The position numbers and the translations under genes are program-made. A stretch of DNA of 64,000 nucleotides from Lentzea xinjiangensis (lineage in GTDB: Bacteria; Actinomycetota; Actinomycetes; Mycobacteriales; Pseudonocardiaceae), in assembly GCF_900110955.1 (NCBI RefSeq), contig NZ_FOFR01000017.1:1-64000 (forward strand), given 5' to 3'. Position 1 is the stretch's first letter. Each line of letters opens with the position of its first letter. This document shows, in pieces, positions 26,931-33,973 of the stretch. The notes under the pieces were generated by a model. The model saw nothing but the letters and a program-made list of their open reading frames with translations. It had not been told where the DNA came from and ran no database searches.

Positions 26931-26965
26931 GCCGCACTCCTTCCAGGAAGTCGGAATCGCGGCGC

Positions 26966-27829
26966 TCAGGCGCGCCGGATGTGGATGTTGCCGAACATCG
27001 TCTGAGCGCTGACCTTCACGGACTCGCCGGCGCCGGAAGGGCCTTCGGCGTCGTCGAGGTCGTTGCGCACGCCGCCCACCAAGGCGTTGAGGGCGAGCCA
27101 CACCGAGCTGCCGTCGCGGACGCCGACGTTGAGCGAACCGCGTGCGGTCTCCACGACCACCGATCCGCGCACGACCTCGTCGATGCGGACGTCACCGTTG
27201 GAGGTCTTGATCTCCACGTCCGCGGCGGCCTCGCGCACCACGATGTCACCGTTGACGCCCTTGACCTTCAGGGTTCCGGTGACCACGCCGAGCGCGGTGG
27301 AACCGTTCAGGTTCTTGACGACCGCGGTGCCGAGGATGCGCGGGATGCGGATGTCGCCCTGGGCGGTGGTCACGTCGGCGTTGCCCGCCACGTGGCGAAC
27401 GTCGACCATGCCGACCGCGGACTCCACCTCCAGCGCGTTGACCTCGTCCAGGTCGACGTCGCCCGCGGCGGTCTTGAACCGCAGGTCCCCCAGAGCTCCG
27501 GTGGCGCGCAGGTGGCCGAGCGCGGCGGTGCCGCGCACGGAGGAGCCCTCCGGCAGCTCGATGGCGACCTTGATGGCGCCGTAGCGCTGGTCGTCCGCCG
27601 GGCTGCCGCGCCCGAACAGCTTGCGCCGCCGCTTCGGCGACTTGATCAGGAGCTTGCCGTCGGAGTACTCGACCTGGGTCTGCTCCGCGGCCCTGATGTC
27701 GACCTCGTTCTCCGACGTGGGTGTCACCTCGACGACGGTGTCCGCCCGGTTGCCCGCGGTGATCCGCACGTCTGCGGCAACGAGGTCGAGTTTGACGGCG
27801 ATCGGTTCTGCGGTGTTGAAGGTCGGCAT
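26966..27829 (-). CDS. DUF4097 family beta-strand repeat protein
   Basis: A 287-aa protein from ATG 27829, GGGGGAAG upstream. It consists of recurring 18-20-residue beta turns (G-D-V-D-L-D-E-V, G-D-I-R-I-P-R-I, N-G-D-I-V-V-R, N-G-D-V-R-I-D-E-V), giving a right-handed beta-solenoid typical of DUF4097/adhesin-like proteins. No signal peptide, so intracellular. In actinomycetes such genes often lie beside DrrAB exporters and RHH regulators, as here; their role is not established. Confidence 0.82.
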   Translation of the reverse strand: MPTFNTAEPIAVKLDLVAADVRITAGNRADTVVEVTPTSENEVDIRAAEQTQVEYSDGKLLIKSPKRRRKLFGRGSPADDQRYGAIKVAIELPEGSSVRGTAALGHLRATGALGDLRFKTAAGDVDLDEVNALEVESAVGMVDVRHVAGNADVTTAQGDIRIPRILGTAVVKNLNGSTALGVVTGTLKVKGVNGDIVVREAAADVEIKTSNGDVRIDEVVRGSVVVETARGSLNVGVRDGSSVWLALNALVGGVRNDLDDAEGPSGAGESVKVSAQTMFGNIHIRRA

Positions 27830-27882
27830 GCGACTTCCCCCTTTGTGCGGTGCCGGGTGGCGAACGAGCGTTTCGGTCCGGA

Positions 27883-28398
27883 CTACTGGGCCCAGCCGGT
27901 GTGGCCTTCGTTGATGCGCAGGCCGCCTGCCCTGCGGCGGCGGCGTTCTTCCAGTTCGACGGCGTTGGCGACGACCCGGACGAGCCACGCGTTGGCGGAG
28001 AGCCCCTCACGGCCAGCCGACTCGTCGACCCTCGTCTTGAGGCTCTCCGGCATGCGCAGGCTGATTCGTGCCGTGGGACCTTCGTCGGACAGGACTGCCG
28101 ACGTCAGTGGCTCCTCCTCTGGCGTCGAAGTGGCGTCACCTCCAGGCTTTTCGGAGCGAGGTGGCGTCACCACGAAGTCCGGGTTGCCCGCCCGCAACCG
28201 CACATCGACGGAGCCGGGCCGCAGGTCTTCGGTGATCTCCTCCGCCGCGGTGGACAGGGCGTCCAGCAGGGTGAATCGGATCGCCGACTCCAGGGTCGCG
28301 GCGAACTGCCCGGTGGGCGACGTGGCGTCGGCCCCTTCTGTTTGGGCAGCCACCGCCAATGCTCGGCGGAGGCTCTCCACATATGACGAGAGGTCCAT
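27883..28398 (-). CDS. Ribbon-helix-helix (HicB/Arc-type) regulator
   Basis: A 171-aa protein. The C-terminal part has the RHH fold: beta strand A-R-I-S-L-R-M-P-E-S-L-K, then two helices (V-D-E-S-A-G-R-E-G-L-S-A-N-A-W-L-V-R-V-V-A-N-A-V). The N-terminal 100 aa are a helical domain with a short beta segment. ATG 28398 lies inside an inverted repeat and no ribosome site precedes it, so the mRNA may be leaderless and self-repressed. First gene of the DUF4097-DrrAB group. Confidence 0.75.
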   Translation of the reverse strand: MDLSSYVESLRRALAVAAQTEGADATSPTGQFAATLESAIRFTLLDALSTAAEEITEDLRPGSVDVRLRAGNPDFVVTPPRSEKPGGDATSTPEEEPLTSAVLSDEGPTARISLRMPESLKTRVDESAGREGLSANAWLVRVVANAVELEERRRRRAGGLRINEGHTGWAQ

Positions 28399-28428
28399 GA
28401 CGCCAATCTAGCGCCAATCTGGCGTCAT
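28397..28428. promoter_or_regulatory. Autoregulatory operator over the RHH start codon
   Basis: ATGACGCCA (28397-28405) and TGGCGTCAT (28420-28428) form an inverted repeat covering the start codon, with a third GCGCCAAT unit between. Related TGGCGC and ATGACGC half-sites recur at 28452-28467. RHH dimers typically bind such short tandem sites. Confidence 0.6.
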
Positions 28429-28681
28429 AACAACTCCCGTGGGGGCCGGAGTGGCGCTACATGACGCGCATGGCGGGTGCTGGGGTTAGAGGGCTGGTCT
28501 GTCAAGCGTGCTGTGTGGTCGTGGTGCCGGGCGTACGACATGTCGTTCGAGAGCAAACATATAGCCGGTCGATGCGGTGGCCAACCGAACAGGGCGGCGT
28601 TCCCGGAGATGGGCGCCGTGTCATTGTGGAGGTCGTGCAACCGGATGATCCTTTTTGGACAGTGGGGCCCGGCAACGCGAA

Positions 28682-28712
28682 CGGCCTGCCGATGGAGTCC
28701 ATCGACAGGCCG
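28682..28712. repeat. Hairpin repeat copy 1
   Basis: CGGCCTGCCGATGG (28682-28695) pairs with CCATCGACAGGCCG (28699-28712) with one mismatch and a three-base loop. It is almost identical to 33673-33703. It lies just after the stop of the minus-strand secreted-protein gene and could end its transcription, although no T-run follows. Confidence 0.65.
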
Positions 28713-28764
28713 CTTGGCAGTCGTACCGGCGCAGACGCCGGAGTTCTTCCGCAGAACCGAACCG

Positions 28765-29241
28765 TCAGGATCGGCCGGGGATCACCGGACCCTCTGCCGG
28801 CAGGCTCGCCCGGTTCACGTTGCGGATCCTGGACCTGTCGAACGCGTACTGGTCGAGGATCTGGCCGTTGCGGATCCAGCGCTTGGTGCGGCCCACCAGG
28901 TAGATCCTGCCCGTTTCGTTCTCCCGGGCGAGGTACGACCCGGAGACCAAGGGCGCTCCGATGTCGATGACAGCGCCGCCGGACTGCAGTCCGGCCCAGT
29001 TCGCCCACAGGTTGAAGTAGGTCAGCTCGTCGGGGACGTGGTGCCGCACACCGTCGATCACCAGGTACACGGCCTTTTCGCCGGGGTTCTGGTAGCGGAA
29101 CCCGTTGCAACCGCCGCACACCACCTGAGCAACCAGCTCGCCGGTCGGAGGCGCCGCGGCGGCCGATGCCGGTGCGTGGGGGGCGCCGATCAGGGACATC
29201 GCTGCGAGAAAAGCGAGTAACGACCGCGAAGACATTCGCAT
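28765..29241 (-). CDS. Secreted beta-repeat protein
   Basis: A 158-aa protein from ATG 29241 with a Sec signal (M-R-M-S-S-R-S-L-L-A-F-L-A-A-M...) and a likely A-S-A cleavage near residue 26. The mature part has two related units (V-Y-L-V-I-D-G-V-R-H-H-V-P-D and I-Y-L-V-G-R-T-K-R-W-I-R-N) seen in many actinomycete secreted proteins. A C-G-G-C pair lies near the start of the mature chain. Function unknown. Confidence 0.7.
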   Translation of the reverse strand: MRMSSRSLLAFLAAMSLIGAPHAPASAAAAPPTGELVAQVVCGGCNGFRYQNPGEKAVYLVIDGVRHHVPDELTYFNLWANWAGLQSGGAVIDIGAPLVSGSYLARENETGRIYLVGRTKRWIRNGQILDQYAFDRSRIRNVNRASLPAEGPVIPGRS

Positions 29242-29315
29242 GAAGGACCCCTCGTTGGTCGGTCTTGGACCGGATTGGCTGCCGGGCACGGATCGGTTCC
29301 CTGGCCGATCGCGGT

Positions 29316-30419
29316 TCATCCGGCTGTCATGTCCTCCGAAGAGTGACCCTGTTGCTTCTCCAGCGGTCGCGGCATGTCCGGCATCCTGCGAATCGTGTCC
29401 CCCGTGACCCCGTAGTGGTCCAGGAACGCCTGCCGCAGGGTCTCGGCTGACCGCAGCCCGCACCGGCGTGCGATCACCGGGAGCGACAGTTCGCTGCTGC
29501 GCGCCAGGTGTGCCGCGGCCTCGGTCCGGACGGCACGCACGGCACGGGCCGGGGTGGTGCCGAGGTGGGTGGAGAACAGCCTGGTGAGGTGGCGTTTGCT
29601 GACTCCGGCCCGTGCCGCCAGCGCGGCGGAGCCCAAGTCCTCGGTGAGATGTGCGGCGATGTGGCCGAGCAGGTCGCGCACCAGCCGGTCGGCGGGCGGC
29701 GGCGCGGACAGGAACGTGCTGATCTGCGCCTGGTTGGCGGGACGGTGCAGGTAGGTCACCAGCTCGCGGGCGACGTTGCGCGCCAGCGTGGGACCGTGGT
29801 CGTCCTCGACCAACGCCAGGGTGAGGTCCAGCGCGCTGGACACCCCGGCCGAGGTGTAGATGTTGCCGTCCTGGACGTAGAGCGGAGCGAGGTCCACGGC
29901 GACCGAGGGGAAGGCCCCGGCGAGGACGTCCCCGTGGTTCCAGTGGGTGGTGACCCGTCTGCCGTCCAGCAGACCGGCGGCCGCCAGCACGAACGTGCCG
30001 GTGCACACCGACGCCACCCGGCGGCTGCGGCCGGCCAGCCGCCGCACCTGGACGAGCAGCCGCTCGTCGAACATCGCCTCTTTGGTGCCGGTCCCACCCA
30101 CGACGACCAACGTGTCGATCTGCCCGGTCACCGCGGCCAGCCTCCGGCCGCCGGCGAGCACGATCCCCGACGAGGTGCGCGACCCGCGCCCGGAGGTCGT
30201 GGCCAGCTCGATGGCGTAGGGCGGTGCCGCGCCGAGCAGGTTGGCGTACTCCAGTGCTCCGCTGGGGCAGGCCACGTCGATGATCTGGGCGCCGTCGTAG
30301 GCGATGATCACAACCCGCCGCGCTCGGTCGTCTTCCACCCTGACAGGGAACCAAGACCGCGCAGCCGGGAGCGGCGTTTTCGGGTAGTTGACACCGCCGC
30401 GAGACGCCACGAGCCTCAA
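29316..30419 (-). CDS. GlxA-type AraC regulator with DJ-1/PfpI domain
   Basis: Up to 367 aa; the conserved part begins at V-V-I-I-A-Y-D-G-A-Q (GTG 30338 is an alternative start, 340 aa). The N-terminal DJ-1/PfpI-like domain has V-A-S-V-C-T-G-T-F-V-L-A-A-A-G-L-L-D-G-R with the Cys elbow retained. The C-terminal AraC domain has two HTH units (A-A-L-A-A-R-A-G-V-S-K-R-H-L-T-R-L-F and I-A-R-R-C-G-L-R-S-A-E-T-L-R-Q-A-F). Target genes cannot be named. It diverges from a lipoprotein gene. Confidence 0.88.
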   Translation of the reverse strand: MRLVASRGGVNYPKTPLPAARSWFPVRVEDDRARRVVIIAYDGAQIIDVACPSGALEYANLLGAAPPYAIELATTSGRGSRTSSGIVLAGGRRLAAVTGQIDTLVVVGGTGTKEAMFDERLLVQVRRLAGRSRRVASVCTGTFVLAAAGLLDGRRVTTHWNHGDVLAGAFPSVAVDLAPLYVQDGNIYTSAGVSSALDLTLALVEDDHGPTLARNVARELVTYLHRPANQAQISTFLSAPPPADRLVRDLLGHIAAHLTEDLGSAALAARAGVSKRHLTRLFSTHLGTTPARAVRAVRTEAAAHLARSSELSLPVIARRCGLRSAETLRQAFLDHYGVTGDTIRRMPDMPRPLEKQQGHSSEDMTAG

Positions 30420-30547
30420 GTGACGTCAGGCAGCCGACCGGATGATCGCGGATCATTGCTTCCGCCGTCATTGGTGCAACCTGATCTCGGGTGATCTCCG
30501 TCCTTTTCTCGTGGAGCCCTGGCGTGCTCACCGAAGAAAGGATTGGC

Positions 30548-31006
30548 ATGGACGTTCGTAGAAGCTTGATCCCGTTCTCCTGCGTCGTCATTGCCGCTGT
30601 GTTGGCGCTTGATTCGTGTGCGAGCAAAACAGACACGGCGCGGCAGGGCGGTCCGCTCGCCGTGCTCGACGACCCGGGGCGGGGTGAGTCGACGAGCCTG
30701 GGCGGCACCGGACGACTGCACGTCACCGAGCGGTGCGTGGAGCTGGAACCGGCCGAGACCGGCGCGCGCAAGCTGCTCGCCTGGCGGTCGGCCCAGGTCG
30801 AGTGGTCAGCGGGAACGATCCTCTTCACCACGGCCAACGGCGACGGGTTGACGATCAGGGCGGGGGACGCGGTGAGCGTCAGCGGTGAGGACCTCGTGGG
30901 TGACGAGCCGGTCGAGCGAGATCTCCGCTGGGTCGCGGAACCGGATCCGAGCTGTGCTCGCGACGTCTTCATCGTTCACGACGTGAGTCTGCTCGAGGCT
31001 CGTTGA
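30548..31006 (+). CDS. Putative lipoprotein
   Basis: A 152-aa protein. ATG 30548 follows AAAGGA. A type II signal ends in the lipobox L-D-S-C (Cys near residue 25). The mature chain has a V-T-E-R-C-V-E-L-E segment and a late D-P-S-C-A-R, two Cys that may pair, with several beta strands. Family not recognised. Probably anchored on the outer face of the membrane. Confidence 0.65.
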   Translation: MDVRRSLIPFSCVVIAAVLALDSCASKTDTARQGGPLAVLDDPGRGESTSLGGTGRLHVTERCVELEPAETGARKLLAWRSAQVEWSAGTILFTTANGDGLTIRAGDAVSVSGEDLVGDEPVERDLRWVAEPDPSCARDVFIVHDVSLLEAR

Positions 31007-31186
31007 TACTCGTCCCATCGAACTAATTGTTTCCTGGCGGTGTGGTGCGGGCGCCGGAGATACATCCCGTTCGGCTGATTTTTCGGGGTCTTCGCGTGAA
31101 CCGTAAGGCGGTACCTGTCGGCGATGTGCTCTGCCAAAGTTCCTCGCCGGGGATGTTCCTTTCTCGGTCGACTATTGGGAGTCGTC

Positions 31187-32412
31187 TTGAAGTATTCGAG
31201 GATTCCATTGGTAATCGCGTCGTGCGCGCTCGCCGGCACTGTCATCGCCGCACCGGCGGCTGCCGGTTCGCCGTCCGCGGGCGGCGGCACGGCGGTCGTC
31301 CACGGCGCAGCGGGGCCGGAGGCGTTGACCACCGACCTGGCACTGGTCGCCAGAGGCAGAGGCTGGACGGTCGAGGAGGCCGCCGCGCACCACGCGGTGG
31401 CCGAGGCGTTCGGCAAGGTGCAGCAGGAGGTGGCGGCCAAGTACCCGGACGCCTACGCGGGGGCGAAGCTGTCCGACAAGCCGGGCGGCGCTCCGACCCT
31501 CTACGTCAAGGGCAAGGCCGGCGACGACCTGCTGACGCGGGTCCGCGCCGCGGGCGTCGGTGCCGAGGTCGTCGACAACCGGCCGCACTCGTGGCTGGAG
31601 CTGGAGGAGCGGTCGGTCCGGCTCAACCACCGGCTGGCCGGCCTCGGCTTCCAGGACGTCGTCACGTCCTTCGACGAGACGACCTCGACGGTCGAAGCCG
31701 TGGTGACCAGGAGGCCGAACCTGCCTGCGAGGGCCGAGCAGGTCCTCTCCCGGCTGTCCGCTGAAGAGGTGCGGGACGTCCGGCTGACGATGACCGACGC
31801 GGACGTCGCGTCCGACGAGGCCGCGTTCGGCGGGATGGCGGTGCAGGACGACGGCGCCTTCGCGTGCACCAGCGGCTGGGCCGTGCAGACATCAGCTCCG
31901 GGACCACCGGCGTGACCACGGCCGGCCACTGCGACGGCGTCAACCAGATCGTCGAGCCCGGCGTGGGCACCCACACCCTGACCCACCAGGCGGAGCACCG
32001 CGGCGAGTGGGGTGACGTCGAGTGGAAGACCTCCACGCAGGTCGAGCCCGACGACTTCTACGCCACCGCGTCGGAGGTGCGGGACGTCGAGGCGGTGGAA
32101 CCGCGTGCCTCGATCACCGTCGGCGAGTCGGTCTGCGTCTACGGGCGTTCCTCCAACTCGCGTGACTGCAGCGACACCGTGTTCCGCACGTCGATCTCCT
32201 GCACCAACAGCGGCGTGTTCAACGACCGTCTGGTGGCCATGAACGCCAAGCGCACCACCATCGGCGGCGACAGCGGCGGCGGGTGGTCGTTCAACTTCAC
32301 GGCCTTCGGGTCGCACAAGGGTGGATGCAGCGTCGACGGCGTGACCCGCAACGCGTTCAGCGTCGCCGACCTCTACGACGAGGCGCTGGGCGTCCGCGTG
32401 CGCACGAGCTGA
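31187..32412 (+). pseudogene. Secreted S1-family serine protease, frameshifted
   Basis: TTG 31187 (GGGA upstream) starts a Sec signal (L-K-Y-S-R-I-P-L...) and an alpha-lytic-type prodomain. Frame 1 reaches F-A-C-T-S-G-W-A-V-Q and then stops at 31913-31915. Frame 2, entered near 31880-31895, continues S-S-G-T-T-G-V-T-T-A-G-H-C (catalytic His), W-G-D-V-E-W (Asp) and G-G-D-S-G-G-G-W (Ser) to 32412. One missing base explains the break, so this is a streptogrisin/alpha-lytic-type protease gene that is either mutated or mis-sequenced. Confidence 0.8.
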
Positions 32413-32431
32413 GCCCGTTCGGGGGCAGGGA

Positions 32432-32467
32432 TGCCGGGACCGGACAGATCACTGGCCGGTCCCGGCA
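32432..32467 (+). terminator. Hairpin after protease gene
   Basis: TGCCGGGACCGG (32432-32443) and CCGGTCCCGGCA (32456-32467) pair perfectly over a 12-base loop, 20 bp after the protease stop. No T-run. Confidence 0.6.
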
Positions 32468-32551
32468 CCTCCCGGTCCGGCGGGAGGAGTTCGGCCGATC
32501 AAGGCCGGTGGGCTGTCCGCGGACATCCGGGCAGACGCGGACTTCGGACGT

Positions 32552-33133
32552 TCAGAAGCCGCCGGGATAGGGTGAGAGCCAGTCGGCATGACGGCTTTTC
32601 GCGGCGTCGCGGTCGGCAGCCGTGGGCAGGAGGACGTCGGCGCCTCCGTCGTAGGGGTGGTGGATCCGGTCGAAGGTCAGGCTGGTGATCATCACTCCGG
32701 CGGTGAGGTAGTCGGCCACGGCGCGGAGCAGGTCGTCCACCAGACCACGTCGCCAGGGCACGCGGCTTGCGTGCAGGTGGGTGTAGGTGATGAAGTCCGG
32801 ATCCGTCTCGTCCTCGTCGGTGCGCACGGACGTCCAGTGACACGCACCGGGATGCCAGCGTGAATGCTGCTCCGGCAGCGCCGGAGGCTCAGGGCCGTCC
32901 GACCAAGTGGCTGTGACGATCCGGACTTCCTGTCCGCGGAACAGTTCGTCCAGGACCGTGTTGTAGCGGTGGAGCACGATGTCGTACTCGGAGCTGTCAC
33001 CGGGGTAGCGCTTGGATTCGGGCAGGCTGTGGAAGCGCACCCACCGGTCGCGGTAGACGTGCTTCAGGTCGTCGGCCAGCGGAGGGCACTCGGGCCACTG
33101 TTGTTGCCACAGCACCGACAGGTCGTCGAACAC
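32552..33133 (-). CDS. DUF3885-like hypothetical protein
   Basis: A 193-aa soluble protein. The start M-F-D-D-L-S-V-L-W-Q-Q-Q-W-P and the following W-V-R-F-H-S-L-P-E-S-K-R-Y-P and V-L-H-R-Y-N-T-V-L-D-E-L-F segments match what I remember of the DUF3885 family. A later H-L-H-A-S-R-V-P-W and H-H-P-Y-D-G-G-A-D are also conserved-looking. Function unknown; often a free-standing gene in actinomycetes, as here. Confidence 0.65.
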   Translation of the reverse strand: MFDDLSVLWQQQWPECPPLADDLKHVYRDRWVRFHSLPESKRYPGDSSEYDIVLHRYNTVLDELFRGQEVRIVTATWSDGPEPPALPEQHSRWHPGACHWTSVRTDEDETDPDFITYTHLHASRVPWRRGLVDDLLRAVADYLTAGVMITSLTFDRIHHPYDGGADVLLPTAADRDAAKSRHADWLSPYPGGF

Positions 33134-33464
33134 GTTGTTTCCCCAATGGATCGTGGACCTGCCGGATTCAGTCGACGAGGCTCGCTGAGCCTACGTACCG
33201 GGGCCGTCTGCGTGCAGTCCGTTTTCCACTGTCGTCGCCGTCCGCTCTCCCACCGCGTGATGGCGAGTTGCAGGAGCACCTGTGCGCGCAGCATCCGCGC
33301 GGGCGACCGGCGCAGCACGCGGTCGGCTTCGGTCAGCCACTGAGCGGCGGCGGTACCGCCGGTCGCGACGGCCACGGTGAGCAGCGCGCGGCCGATCACG
33401 GTCGGTGCGCCCCATTCCCGTGGCGGCCGAGACCGGTGTGCCGGAGCACCGGATCGAACCCTAA

Positions 33465-33590
33465 CGACCGTTCTCGGACATCGGCCTGGACTCGGTCATG
33501 GGTATCGCCATTCGCGGGAAGCTGCAGCACAGCACCGGGATCGCGCTGCCCGCGGGCGTCCTCTCGACCCATCCGACGCCGGCGGCTTGA
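33465..33590 (+). pseudogene. C-terminal fragment of PKS-type acyl carrier protein domain
   Basis: The frame reads F-S-D-I-G-L-D-S-V-M-G-I-A-I-R, then G-I-A-L-P-A-G-V-L-S-T-H-P-T-P-A-A-stop. This is the canonical ACP pattern: D-x-G-x-D-S with the phosphopantetheine Ser, helix II, and the H-P-T-P motif. An in-frame TAA at 33462-33464 lies directly upstream, so only about 40 codons remain of what was probably a modular or iterative PKS. Confidence 0.75.
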
Positions 33591-33672
33591 TCAACGAGTG
33601 TGGAGCAGACTCGCCGGACCGCGTCTTGGCGCACTGCATGCCGTGCTCCCACCTGCTCCACTCAACGACGAA

Positions 33673-33703
33673 CGGCCTGTCGATGGAAACCATCGACAGG
33701 CCG
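33673..33703. repeat. Hairpin repeat copy 2
   Basis: CGGCCTGTCGATGG (33673-33686) and CCATCGACAGGCCG (33690-33703) pair perfectly around an AAA loop. Second copy of the element at 28682-28712, 5 kb away, sharing flanking GAACGG. Confidence 0.7.
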
Positions 33704-33827
33704 CACCCTTGTCTGCGTCCGACCCGCAGGTGACGACGGCGAGCGCCGCCGCCAGCGGCCCCAGCCTCCACAGTGGACTGACGAGTTTCGCCATCGTCTG
33801 AACGCCAGGCTCGAATCCGTCTCGTTC

Positions 33828-33871
33828 CGTCGTACCGCGGTCGTCATCTTCAGGAGGGAGGCGGTACGACG
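33828..33871. promoter_or_regulatory. Inverted repeat upstream of MMPL gene
   Basis: CGTCGTACCGC (33828-33838) and GCGGTACGACG (33861-33871) are perfect 11-bp arms about 100 bp before the MMPL start. Possible site for a dimeric regulator, for example the convergent response regulator (inference). Confidence 0.5.
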
Positions 33872-33973
33872 GTACTACTCGCGCTGCGGAGCGTTTTAAC
33901 GCTCATCTCAGATTCGCTCGATAGGAAGTCGGCGTCATACAAGCGATGCAACACGCATGTAGGAGGCCAGTGA

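Larger units (their letters stand above)
33134..33973. other. Decayed region before MMPL gene
   Basis: About 840 bp without an intact gene. It holds a minus-strand coding-like stretch at about 33230-33405 (A-D-R-V-L-R-R-S-P-A-R-M-L-R-A-Q-V-L-L-Q-L-A, resembling a helical repeat end of a regulator), an ACP-domain fragment, a hairpin repeat and an inverted repeat near the MMPL start. Confidence 0.55.

Noticed and set aside
31880-31915. Programmed frameshift in the protease gene
   Set aside because: No slippery heptamer or downstream structure is evident, and S1 proteases of this type are not known to use frameshifting; mutation or sequencing error is simpler.
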